From Lachnospiraceae bacterium (GTDB taxonomy: Bacteria > Bacillota > Clostridia > Lachnospirales > Lachnospiraceae): a DNA stretch of 42,057 bases. Location of the stretch: the NCBI GenBank assembly GCA_024681795.1, contig JAILAD010000004.1:1-42057 (forward strand). The letters run 5' to 3'. The notes beneath the pieces were generated by a model. The model saw only the letters and a program-made list of their open reading frames with translations. It was not told the origin of the DNA and did no database searches. Shown piece by piece: positions 33,001 through 40,641 of this stretch. Numbering within the stretch: the stretch's first letter is position 1; every line of letters starts with the position of its first letter. Both the position numbers and the translations under genes were made by a program.

Positions 33001-34630
33001 GTTCTTCGGAATCGTTTTCCCTGTCCGTTAATATTTTGTATAAATTCTCTGCAAAAACTTTATAGGAAATATCGTCGTAGGCAATATTCCTCATTCCCGT
33101 CACTTCATTGTTAAAATGGGGAAGCCACTTAATCCATTCCCATTTTGCATAATCTTTTTTTGGGAAAATCAGTCCCATCTGTAAATCCTGGAAGGAATGG
33201 CGAACACAAAGATCGGTAATCATAACCTTCAGATGCTCGTATACCATGGGCCCGTTACCCACAATCCCCACCATATTTACTTCTTTTAACGGCAGAAGAA
33301 TCGGCGCCTGCGGAAGATACTCGTATTTTTTTGCGATGGTTTCCGGCCAGGTAACCATCTCATCTTCTATGCTGAGTCGCTCTTTCTTACTGTATTTAAC
33401 AGGCTGTCTGCTTGGAACGGCACCTGTACCGATTCTTACGGAAAGGAAATCTTCATCCGTTTCGCAGCGTTCAAAAAGCCTGCCGTTAAAATCCCATACG
33501 GCCTGCATCGTCTCGGCAATGGCAGGCGTATTCATTTCCATTAACAACGCCTCTTCATTTCGCTTTCCGATAATCTCTTCTTCTTTTTTCTGAGCATACG
33601 CAGAGTAGGATTCGACTCTCTTCATCTCATCCTCTTCACTCTGTTTTTTCTGACTCTTATAATTAATAATGCTGGTAATGATAGCGACGGACATGCTTCC
33701 GGCGCTGAACAGGATAAATGCGTTTCCTGCAAAACCTTTGCTTGCACCCGAACTGTCAAAAAGATTCGGAAGTACACCCCGCAGGAAAATAATCATGGTT
33801 AACATGGCCAGAGAAGGAAGAATCATCATAAAGAGATTCTGTTTTCTTTCTTTGGATTTTTCCGGCGGATCAATATACTCTATCTCTTCCGTCGGAATCT
33901 GATAGAACATTCTGGTACTTTTATTCAGATACGGATAAATCATGCTGGATTTGGAATCGGAATGTTCCAGAATACGTAGACCGACAGCCTGAATCATCGG
34001 ATCGTTGCACATGTACAGATGATTTTCCTTTAAGAAAAAACTGTGCCCGGCAATAGAGAAAAAATCATAGTCATAAAGAATCGCACTGTCTTCTATACGG
34101 GTTCCGTTTACCGCCAGACCGTAACGGGATCTGTGATCGACAACTCTCCAGTTGTTTCCGCTTCTGCAAAAAGTAATGGAGTCTTTTCCCACTGCCTCGT
34201 CACGGATTAAAATCTGACAGTTTGTATTACCGCCGATCTCAATCTGCGAAATTCCGGATAAATCCACATAACTGGTGTAATTCGTATATCCCGTACTAAA
34301 ACTGCGAAGAAATTCCCCGTGACAGATTTCCGTATCCCCATTCTGATAATGCACGGAAAAACGACTTCCGTGAGTCAACGAAACCGTTCTCAGTTTGAGC
34401 ATATTGTCATCACTAAGATAGTTGTTTTCTCCGCCGAAGATTTTCCATTCTCCCAGTTCATCTCTTACCAGGCTGATTTCAAAATCGGAAAAAAATAATT
34501 CAGACGGTAAACGGACCACACAGTTCTTCGTGGTTCCGATTACAATTTCAGAAGGAGAATCCATACCCACTTCCTGTTCACGGTATGTTCCTCCGAAAAA
34601 TAATTCGAGACTGTATCTGACATCCCCCAA
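30002..34630 (-). CDS. essC: EssC-type T7SS membrane ATPase (FHA-FtsK/SpoIIIE)
   Basis: The motor of the secretion system, 1542 residues. It has two N-terminal FHA-like domains (about 1-105 and 110-205) and two membrane helices (about 266-285 and 300-322). Three FtsK/SpoIIIE ATPase modules follow: D1 with GTTGSGKS (about 711-718) and LILIVDEF; D2 with GSSQMGKT (about 1045-1052) and IVVAIDNF; D3 with GGKGRTGKT (about 1325-1333) and VFIVGNLPEF. D1 looks intact; D2 and D3 lack the Walker B acidic pair, as is common in EssC/EccC. The start is a TTG with AGGGG upstream; the next ATG would cut into the first FHA domain. EssC binds WXG100 substrates through D2/D3 in studied systems. Confidence 0.92.
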   Translation of the reverse strand: MGDVRYSLELFFGGTYREQEVGMDSPSEIVIGTTKNCVVRLPSELFFSDFEISLVRDELGEWKIFGGENNYLSDDNMLKLRTVSLTHGSRFSVHYQNGDTEICHGEFLRSFSTGYTNYTSYVDLSGISQIEIGGNTNCQILIRDEAVGKDSITFCRSGNNWRVVDHRSRYGLAVNGTRIEDSAILYDYDFFSIAGHSFFLKENHLYMCNDPMIQAVGLRILEHSDSKSSMIYPYLNKSTRMFYQIPTEEIEYIDPPEKSKERKQNLFMMILPSLAMLTMIIFLRGVLPNLFDSSGASKGFAGNAFILFSAGSMSVAIITSIINYKSQKKQSEEDEMKRVESYSAYAQKKEEEIIGKRNEEALLMEMNTPAIAETMQAVWDFNGRLFERCETDEDFLSVRIGTGAVPSRQPVKYSKKERLSIEDEMVTWPETIAKKYEYLPQAPILLPLKEVNMVGIVGNGPMVYEHLKVMITDLCVRHSFQDLQMGLIFPKKDYAKWEWIKWLPHFNNEVTGMRNIAYDDISYKVFAENLYKILTDRENDSEEPGGNRKAFKTHYVIFVTESYDIMRHPVSRFFTNGTSVGVTFVFCNGAEELLPDCDRIIRLGSDVNQLVNSSDAGNVQLYTAYGIQDVQVKRIAEKLACVVVDEVSLESQLTKSITLFHLLGIYKADDLDLKKRWAESKVYKSIAVPMGVDAKNEVVYLDLHEKAHGPHGLVAGTTGSGKSEFLQTYILSMATLFHPYEVSFVIIDFKGGGMVNQFRELPHLAGSITDIDGREIDRSLLSIHAELNKRKELFALAGVNQIDAYIRKYRAGEVRVPLPHLILIVDEFAELKADQPEFMKELISTARIGRSLGIHLILATQKPSGVVDAQIWSNSRFRVCLKVATTEDSKEMLKNPLAAEIREPGRAYLQVGNDEIFELFQSAYSGGSAESEISVGQRDYEIDKIALNGGREEIFVSRQEKKQGEEVTQLQSIVEYIHNYCEESGIPHLPGICLPSLEMVIRTDEINYSCRTESISVPVGIYDDPELQLQEPVNLEVSKDNIYIVGSSQMGKTVLLQTIIYGLMRRYTSEEVNLYLVDCGSMVLKIFENAPHVGGVVLSNESEKCKNLFKLLFHFVTERKKVLSASGVGNYAAYLEAGHKDMPMIVVAIDNFAAFKEFFPNETELIGSLSREAIGVGISLVVTAATANALSYRVLANFGVKLALNCNDPNEYGNIFGHCRTTPRENPGRGLLLLDKRILEWQAAIFGKSDKEAERSKELMTFLNTLTGPKARVIPVIPEQPEWKMYCSLASVLSLASTGDYLPFGYDQETADVYGINLKKTYTYIIGGKGRTGKTNALKIAAYSAAMIGAEVVIFDFENEFRSVAKEIQATYIDDRVKMSEFFTALFPEFLERNKLKQECLAEGLSEEALYRKMGRYGKKVFIVGNLPEFAKKIRKGDDGVKDVSGFVQNVLDKGARHNIYWFAGLNYDGIADVQSDRTYLNFVKEKVGAHFGGNGQDQRIMQFPNVPYSALTRKLKPGIALLSAHEGDETDTVVVPLLKTE

Positions 34631-34663
34631 CGTCTTTATCCCCTCTCGTTATTCTTGTCATTA

Positions 34664-34918
34664 CTAATGACGGATATAATGCAGAACGCTTCCGTTCCGA
34701 AGACCGAAATACGATAACTTCCGGTTTCCTTTTATAAGCGCTATCGGATTCTCGGCTGCCAGATAGCAGTTCTCGATTACCATCTGACCTGCGTCCCATC
34801 CGAATGCTTCACTTAAACCGCTGTAAAGTTCCTGGGCCGTAATATCCAAATCAAGTTCCAGGTCCGTCATTTGATTATTTTTGTGATCGATTAAAGTTAC
34901 AACAACTTTATCCTTCAT
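34664..34918 (-). CDS. YukD/EsaB-like ubiquitin-fold protein
   Basis: An 84-residue protein: VVVTLIDHKNNQMTDLELDLDITAQELYSGLSEAF, then a turn and NPIALIKGNRKLSYFGLRNGSVLHYIRH. This is the beta-grasp pattern of YukD/EsaB, small cytosolic T7SS components needed for or regulating secretion. Length matches the family. GGAGG lies five bases before the ATG, and it is 33 bases ahead of essC, the usual adjacency. Confidence 0.85.
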   Translation of the reverse strand: MKDKVVVTLIDHKNNQMTDLELDLDITAQELYSGLSEAFGWDAGQMVIENCYLAAENPIALIKGNRKLSYFGLRNGSVLHYIRH

Positions 34919-34960
34919 CTATGCCTCCGTAAATTTAGAAACATGCATGCAAAAATCTTT

Positions 34961-35992
34961 CTACACCAGACTGTAGGCTATCTCCATATATCCGGAGTTT
35001 GTATCTTCTGCTTTTCCGTCCGTGTTTTCATCACGGTACGGAACCTTATAGTGAATCATAGGCCATATCGGAGTATCCAGCAGGAGATTCTTCTCTCCTA
35101 TCCGATACATATTACAGATAAAAACATATTTTCTTTTATCACTGGCATTCAGATTTCTCAGCATTGCCTCCATCTTTGCGGCTCCCTGTTCATCCTGCAG
35201 ACAGGGAATCAGAATCTGGTTGGCCATCGCAATCATCTGTGCTTTGAAATCATTGAATTCACTGGATGTATCCACAATAATGTAGTCATAAGGCAACAAT
35301 TCCTTAACGGAATGAATCAGTGATGTATAATGCATGTCACGTATTCCGTTTGCCAACAGGGAATACTGAAGCGGTCGCAAATAATCCACTTCACCTTTTA
35401 CAATATTGTCCTCCAGAACTTCTTTTGAAAAACGCCCCGTGGAAAGTGCACTGATCAAAGCACGATTTCCCCATATGTCGTCATTCTCTTTCCCCAGAAA
35501 TGTCTGAATGGTTTCCGCATTAATGTAAAGCACATGGTTTCCCAGACGGTAAAGCGCATTGGCAGTTCCGACGGCAAGCGTTGTCTTTCCGCAACCGCCC
35601 TGCGGAGAATATACCAAAACTATCTTCTTTTCCTGCTTTCCGGCACTTCCTTTAATTAAATGCTTTAAAGCCACACCTATGGTATGAATTACGTTCTGTA
35701 CACTGGAATACTTATAGATATTGACTGCTCTGACTTCCGTTTGTACAGGGGTTTCCGTTTCATTTAAGAAAAAAAGATTGGGAATTAACTGTTTCTTATA
35801 CTCTTCCTTCCATAAAGAATCCGAAATAACAAGGATATCAATCATCTGCGGAGAAGCAAAGAGATAATCCAGGTAATTCGAATCCGTAATCAGATGGAGC
35901 TCAATCTGATCCCCGTAATCCCGAAACAGCATCAATTCCAGTTTACTTAAATATGACAGATCCGCATCCGCCATATAAACCTGATAACGCAT
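34961..35992 (-). CDS. MinD/ParA-type ATPase with N-terminal receiver-like domain (TadZ-like)
   Basis: A 343-residue protein. Residues about 1-110 look like a receiver-like domain (YQVYMADADLSYLSKLELML; IDILVISDSL). Residues about 125-343 are a ParA/MinD ATPase with Walker A SPQGGCGKTT, LYINAE, DYIIVDTS (Walker B region) and QILIPCLQDEQ. The signature lysine of the deviant Walker A (normally KGGxGKT) is a Gln here. The architecture matches TadZ/CpaE proteins that position secretion machines. It starts directly after the FHA gene and is followed by the YukD-like gene, so it is part of the core operon. Inferred role: placing or assembling the T7SS. Confidence 0.75.
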   Translation of the reverse strand: MRYQVYMADADLSYLSKLELMLFRDYGDQIELHLITDSNYLDYLFASPQMIDILVISDSLWKEEYKKQLIPNLFFLNETETPVQTEVRAVNIYKYSSVQNVIHTIGVALKHLIKGSAGKQEKKIVLVYSPQGGCGKTTLAVGTANALYRLGNHVLYINAETIQTFLGKENDDIWGNRALISALSTGRFSKEVLEDNIVKGEVDYLRPLQYSLLANGIRDMHYTSLIHSVKELLPYDYIIVDTSSEFNDFKAQMIAMANQILIPCLQDEQGAAKMEAMLRNLNASDKRKYVFICNMYRIGEKNLLLDTPIWPMIHYKVPYRDENTDGKAEDTNSGYMEIAYSLV

Positions 35993-35996
35993 TCCC

Positions 35997-36950
35997 TCAC
36001 TCTCCCATTCCGGCCTTTACCTGAAACACAAAACGAGCAAGCGTAATTGTATCTCCCGGCTTAATTTCATACTGCTGATACGGTTCCAGATAAATATTGC
36101 TGTCACCGATCCAGGTATGATTACTGCTCTGCAAATCCTCAATTTTCCAACCGGTACTCTCTTTGCAAATCAGACAGTGTTTCTTACTGATGGAGCTGTC
36201 CGGTATCAGTACCTGTGCAACAGCCGGATCCCTTCCGATTACCGCTGCCGGCGGACTGATCCGAAGAATCAGCCCCTGATTTCCCCCTACTCTTTCCAGA
36301 ATCAGGCTTTCGGGAATGATTTCTTCATGCTTCTCCTGATTAATCGAAAGAACCGGATCGGGCAGAACATTTTCTTCAAAATGAATTTCCATTATTATTT
36401 CTTTCAAATCGGAAAGGGAACTTCCTCCTTCCGAAAGATAATCCCGAAGATTCTTCGTTTCCTCTCCCTGAACGGAAGAATACTGTTTCATAAGCTGACG
36501 AATCAGGTTGATGGTATTTTTTTCCAGCTTATCCAGCTGCACGGTCACGGACTGGTTCTGTTTAAGAGGGAGATAAATCAAATTTACCTGATTATCTGCA
36601 GGATTTAGAAAAACCATATCCTGCTCCAGGAAAACGTTTTCTCCGAAAATAAATCCGTTCGACTTAATTGATTCCACAAGGACAATCAGCCCAAGCGTAA
36701 AATTACAAAACTGTTCCGGGTCCATCTTCGGCATTAACACAGATAATGGCATCAGTCTGCTTATATCGTACACCAGCCGCATATTGCCGTTTAAAGTGGA
36801 GGACATGGCTCGAACCATCCCACCGCCCGGAAAATTCTGAATTACCTTAAAGCCGGTCGCATAAAATAAATCCGAATCTGATATTTCAAAGGAGATGGAG
36901 CCGTTATCCACTATTTTCTTAATTTTATCCCCATACTGCCCCAGTGCCAT
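35997..36950 (-). CDS. DUF6382-like and FHA-domain protein
   Basis: A 317-residue soluble protein. Residues about 1-165 resemble the DUF6382 region, with a kinase-like pattern reminiscent of EssB/YukC cytoplasmic domains (LVYDISRLMPLSVLMPKM, FIFGENVFLEQDMVFLNPADNQVNLIYLP). The C-terminal FHA domain (about 215-312) has GRDP, SxSKKHC and SSNHTWIG, the conserved phosphothreonine-binding residues. No membrane segment is seen, unlike EssB. The nearby kinase is a likely partner for the FHA domain. The DUF assignment is from memory of the pattern; the FHA domain is clear. GGAG lies eight bases before the ATG. Confidence 0.75.
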   Translation of the reverse strand: MALGQYGDKIKKIVDNGSISFEISDSDLFYATGFKVIQNFPGGGMVRAMSSTLNGNMRLVYDISRLMPLSVLMPKMDPEQFCNFTLGLIVLVESIKSNGFIFGENVFLEQDMVFLNPADNQVNLIYLPLKQNQSVTVQLDKLEKNTINLIRQLMKQYSSVQGEETKNLRDYLSEGGSSLSDLKEIIMEIHFEENVLPDPVLSINQEKHEEIIPESLILERVGGNQGLILRISPPAAVIGRDPAVAQVLIPDSSISKKHCLICKESTGWKIEDLQSSNHTWIGDSNIYLEPYQQYEIKPGDTITLARFVFQVKAGMGE

Positions 36951-37017
36951 TTCCTATGCTCCCTCCGTTCTGTTTTACCACTCTTTATGGTTTTTCTTAC
37001 CGGTTTATGTTTTGATA

Positions 37018-38553
37018 CTACCGGTTATTTACCGTCACTTTTCCGTGATCGATTGTACATACATTCCATTCATTGTTCAGACCGCTGCAGATATTTACTT
37101 CAATCGGCGCGGATCCGTCGGGAAGGTAAATTTTAACCACTGCACCGGAATTTGACATGGTACCGGATCCCGTAAAATCAATAACCTTAAAGGTATAAAC
37201 ACCGTTCGTATTATAGATGGTAGTTGTTTCCGGACCGTATCCGTCCGTATCATCAAGATCCAGTTCCGCAACTGTTTCACCATTACGAACTTCCTTCTGC
37301 TGACTGAAGAAAGTATGAATATGACCACCTCCGTCAACATTACCCTCAAGGTGAGAGTCAAGGTCACTGGGACTGCTTCCCCACTCCAGAACAATACGAA
37401 TCTGTCCGTCACCCAGCAACGGTGAAATGTAAATATCATCCAAAGTCACGTAATCTGTAAAACCGATCTCAATCGGGAAGAATTCGGTAGTATATCCAAC
37501 ACACTGCACTTCCACGGTATATTCTCCGGGATTTAACAGAATGCTGTATCCGCCAAAGGAATCCGAACGGACGGTTTGTATAATTTCACCGAATGTCTTG
37601 TCACCCTCACGGAAACGAAGTTCCGCATCCACTACGTTTCCGCCTGTTGTGGAACTTAAAACCTTTCCGTTGGCTGTACAGCTTCCCGCTTCATCCGCAT
37701 ATTCGGTCTGGGATAAAGGTACGATACTGTGCCATGCCCCGGAGGAAATGGTTCCGTTTGCATCCAGAGATACGGTTACCATACATGCACCGGAAACAAA
37801 AGTAATAACCTTCCCGTGCGAAGCATCATCATAGGTACCGATATTTTCTGCACCGAAATAACTCAGATCCTGCTCTGTTACGCCTTTTTTTCCATAAAAC
37901 AGTGACAGTATATTGTCAAGGACAGCCTGATCGGGTTCCGCTGAACCAAGCGGCTTTCTTCCTGAACTGTCCGTGCTTTTTTTGTCATAATGAAGATTTG
38001 CCCCCATAGAAGAAAGACGTACCATACAACCGCCGTCAGCGGAAGCATTGCTGTCTACCGTGTATTTATTACGCAAATCGTTGTATTCCGTAGATCCGAT
38101 AACGGAGAGCAACTCGGTATTGATTCCCTCTCCCTCACCGTCAAAAAGAATCATATCCGGAGCAGCACCTTCGCCTCCTTCTACTACATTCACAGCCTCC
38201 TGTATTCCGTTACCCGCATATACGGCCAACGCCCGTGTAATCCGATTGCTTCCGGTTGCGTTGAAACCTTTTGTCAGAACAGACTGAGCCATGGTATTCT
38301 GTCCGAGACCGGAATAGATTTCTGCAAGTTTTAAATATGCATCTTCCGACTCGGGTTTCATATTTATGGCAACCTGGTATTCCAGGATGGCATTCTCGGT
38401 ATCACCGGCACTTAAATATTTTTCCGCGCGCGCAATGTGTCTGGTGTAATTGGTGCTGTCATAACCGTACCAGGCTAAACCACCGACCAAAACAACCAGG
38501 AGCATTGATAATCCAACAATCAGTACCAATATTACTTTTCTCTTTGTACTCAT
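37018..38553 (-). CDS. TM-TPR protein with carboxypeptidase-regulatory-like and DUF2135-like domains
   Basis: A 511-residue protein. The membrane helix (about 7-28) ends in LAWYGYDST, followed by TPR repeats (HIARAEKYLSAGDTENAILEYQVAI, then AYLKLAEIYSGLGQNTMAQSVL). An alpha/beta region follows to about 285, then a beta-sandwich resembling carboxypeptidase-regulatory domains (GNVVDAELRFREGDKTFGEI, FGGYSILLNPGEYTVEV). The last ~130 residues resemble DUF2135 (IVLEWGSSPSDLDSHLEG, HIHTFF, GVYTFKVIDFTG). The first ~100 residues are paralogous to the protein at 18187-19026. The bulk is probably outside the membrane, in the cell wall zone. AGGAG precedes the ATG. Confidence 0.72.
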   Translation of the reverse strand: MSTKRKVILVLIVGLSMLLVVLVGGLAWYGYDSTNYTRHIARAEKYLSAGDTENAILEYQVAINMKPESEDAYLKLAEIYSGLGQNTMAQSVLTKGFNATGSNRITRALAVYAGNGIQEAVNVVEGGEGAAPDMILFDGEGEGINTELLSVIGSTEYNDLRNKYTVDSNASADGGCMVRLSSMGANLHYDKKSTDSSGRKPLGSAEPDQAVLDNILSLFYGKKGVTEQDLSYFGAENIGTYDDASHGKVITFVSGACMVTVSLDANGTISSGAWHSIVPLSQTEYADEAGSCTANGKVLSSTTGGNVVDAELRFREGDKTFGEIIQTVRSDSFGGYSILLNPGEYTVEVQCVGYTTEFFPIEIGFTDYVTLDDIYISPLLGDGQIRIVLEWGSSPSDLDSHLEGNVDGGGHIHTFFSQQKEVRNGETVAELDLDDTDGYGPETTTIYNTNGVYTFKVIDFTGSGTMSNSGAVVKIYLPDGSAPIEVNICSGLNNEWNVCTIDHGKVTVNNR

Positions 38554-38573
38554 ACTCTTTCTCCTGTTTTCCC

Positions 38574-38690
38574 CTATTCTTCCATAAATCCTTTATACCA
38601 TCGAAATAACAAAAATTGGGAAGCGGCCAAAATAACAACTCCCATGACTGCCAACATTATTCCGACCAGTATCATAGTCTGCGCATCCAT
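38574..38690 (-). CDS. Hidden 38-residue single-pass membrane protein
   Basis: A short open frame of 38 codons plus stop: MDAQTMILVGIMLAVMGVVI at the N-terminus, then LAASQFLLFRWYKGFMEE. It has one membrane helix (about 6-29) and a short charged C-terminus. It fits neatly in the gap between the kinase stop (33 bases upstream) and the TM-TPR start (20 bases downstream), on the same strand. The ribosome site (AAGAGAAG) is weak and close, but coupling to the kinase gene could help. Size and place suggest a small subunit of the secretion complex. No homologue is recognised. Confidence 0.6.
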   Translation of the reverse strand: MDAQTMILVGIMLAVMGVVILAASQFLLFRWYKGFMEE

Positions 38691-38722
38691 TACTTCTCTT
38701 ATCCCTTTCGATGAACTGCTTT

Positions 38723-40621
38723 TCAATTTGCGTTCACATCCAGTTCGACAGCCAGTTCCGCCAGTTTCTGCAACATTCCTCCGTCGGCCCTGCTTCTCTC
38801 TTCATCCGTCATGGACGAAACAATCCCCATCGCCGTCCGACAGTATGCCGAAGCCGAAGCACTGTCTTTCATCTGAGCGTAGGCCAGTGCCAGATATAAA
38901 TAAATACGATAATCGTTTGTCCCTCTTTCCGCACAGTTTCTCAACACCTGTACGCATTCCGCATTTTTCCCGGCTACATACAGGGACATTCCGTAACCCA
39001 AACGGTCTTCGTCCGTAGCATCCGACATATTTACCAACATGGCATAGTACCGAATGGCTTTCTCAACCCATGTATTCTTTTCATTTCGATTATCGAAATC
39101 AGAAACAATGGCAAGACAATTCGAGGCGAGCGGTCTTAACACCTCTGTACTTTGTTTGTATGTGAGTGCTTTTTCCATCCAGGCAATTCCGGTGGTTGTC
39201 TTCACGCCGATGCTTTGTGCAGCAAGCATGCATCCTTCAGCGCACTCCTCTGCACTCCCCGGCAGCGACAGAATCTGCGAAACCAGTTCTGCACACTGTG
39301 AACTGTCACCGGACTGTGCGGCAATTTTTGCATCGATAAGCAGCACAGATCCCCTGGATACCGAATTACCCGCAAGAAGAATCTTGTTTCTTGCCTCATT
39401 GTAATCTCCGCATTCAGCCAATGCCATGGCATAATCCAGATAATAATTTCCAAGATTTACATCCGTTACTTCAGCCGAACGGGTTGCCTCCGCAAAGGTT
39501 TCCGCAGCCCCCTGATAATCTCCCATCCGGTAATATGCTTCACCGATTGTATGGAAAATCATGGCTTTGTCAGACGGATTTTTTTCGAAAATACCTCTGT
39601 ATTTGCTTTCATTCAATAATTCATAACCGATATTGATTGTTTCCATATCGGAACCGGAAACGGCCGAATTATAAAATTCATTGTACCTGCTTCGATACAA
39701 ATCCTCTGTATTCTTCTGTGTTCCCCGTATAATAAAGAAAACACCCAAAGATATTATCAATGCGCACCCAATCCAGGTCGCTGCCTGAATCAGTAAATAT
39801 CTGCGATATCTGATATCCAGTTTTTTCAGATTATCCAGCGCTTTTAAAACTTTGGTGGCTGAAGAATAACGCTGATTCCGGTCAATCGAAAGACAACGGT
39901 CCAAAATCACTAAAAAGCCCTGAGGATACGGTAATCCGTCAATTTCCGTAAGTTTTGGAAACTGTCCGTATATATTGGGCAAAATTCCCGTCATCATATA
40001 ATACATTGTGGCCGCCACACTATATAAATCAGTACGGGCATCCAAAGTATAATCAAGCGGGGTTCCCTGCGTATATGCAAGCGCAAGCTGGACCTGTTCG
40101 GGAGAAGCAAATACATCACTGTATCCCATAATCATTCCCTGTTGATTGCCTTCCAGGGAAATATTGAAATCAATCAGGCAGATATCACCGTTCGGCCGAA
40201 GCATAATATTCGCCGGTTTGATATCCGAGTGGATAATCGGATGCTGTCTGGTATGCATATATTCAAGCACTTCCATCAGGTCCCTGAACCACTTCATCAT
40301 CATTTGCGGATCGATAACGCCTATTCCGCACCCGAGCTGTGAAAAATCTCTTCCTTCCACATAGTCAATTACGGTATAAACCTCCCCTTCCTGCACTATA
40401 AAATCATAAATCTGGGGAAGGGAGGGATGATGAAGATTTTTCAGAATATCCGTCTCCACACGTAAACTCGGTGAATCCTGATGATTGGTTAAAATACGCT
40501 TAATAACAACGTACTTTTGCAAGCGGAGATGCAGAGCGAGATAAACCACGCCTGCACCTCCTCTTCCGATTTCTTTTATAATTTGATACGTACCGCCAAA
40601 AATTTCATTCGTTTTAAACAT
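38723..40621 (-). CDS. Membrane Ser/Thr protein kinase with TPR domain
   Basis: A 632-residue protein. The N-terminal PknB-type kinase (about 8-265) has GRGGAGVVYLA (P-loop), Lys41 in VVIKR, the catalytic loop HSDIKPANIM (Asp133, Asn138), DFN in place of DFG (151-153) and SPEQ. HSD also replaces HRD. Catalytic Lys and Asp are kept, so activity is plausible. A membrane helix (about 279-299) is followed by about 330 residues of TPR-like helices (YRMGDYQGAAETFAEATRS, YLDYAMALAECGDYNEA). FHA domains in EssC and in the protein at 35997-36950 are likely readers of its phosphothreonines. No phosphatase is seen in the window. Confidence 0.85.
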   Translation of the reverse strand: MFKTNEIFGGTYQIIKEIGRGGAGVVYLALHLRLQKYVVIKRILTNHQDSPSLRVETDILKNLHHPSLPQIYDFIVQEGEVYTVIDYVEGRDFSQLGCGIGVIDPQMMMKWFRDLMEVLEYMHTRQHPIIHSDIKPANIMLRPNGDICLIDFNISLEGNQQGMIMGYSDVFASPEQVQLALAYTQGTPLDYTLDARTDLYSVAATMYYMMTGILPNIYGQFPKLTEIDGLPYPQGFLVILDRCLSIDRNQRYSSATKVLKALDNLKKLDIRYRRYLLIQAATWIGCALIISLGVFFIIRGTQKNTEDLYRSRYNEFYNSAVSGSDMETINIGYELLNESKYRGIFEKNPSDKAMIFHTIGEAYYRMGDYQGAAETFAEATRSAEVTDVNLGNYYLDYAMALAECGDYNEARNKILLAGNSVSRGSVLLIDAKIAAQSGDSSQCAELVSQILSLPGSAEECAEGCMLAAQSIGVKTTTGIAWMEKALTYKQSTEVLRPLASNCLAIVSDFDNRNEKNTWVEKAIRYYAMLVNMSDATDEDRLGYGMSLYVAGKNAECVQVLRNCAERGTNDYRIYLYLALAYAQMKDSASASAYCRTAMGIVSSMTDEERSRADGGMLQKLAELAVELDVNAN

Positions 40622-40641
40622 ATTAATCGCTGATTGTCAGA

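Noticed and set aside
32279..33031. 250-codon plus-strand open frame inside essC
   Set aside because: Antisense shadow of the EssC coding sequence; EssC motifs are intact on the other strand.
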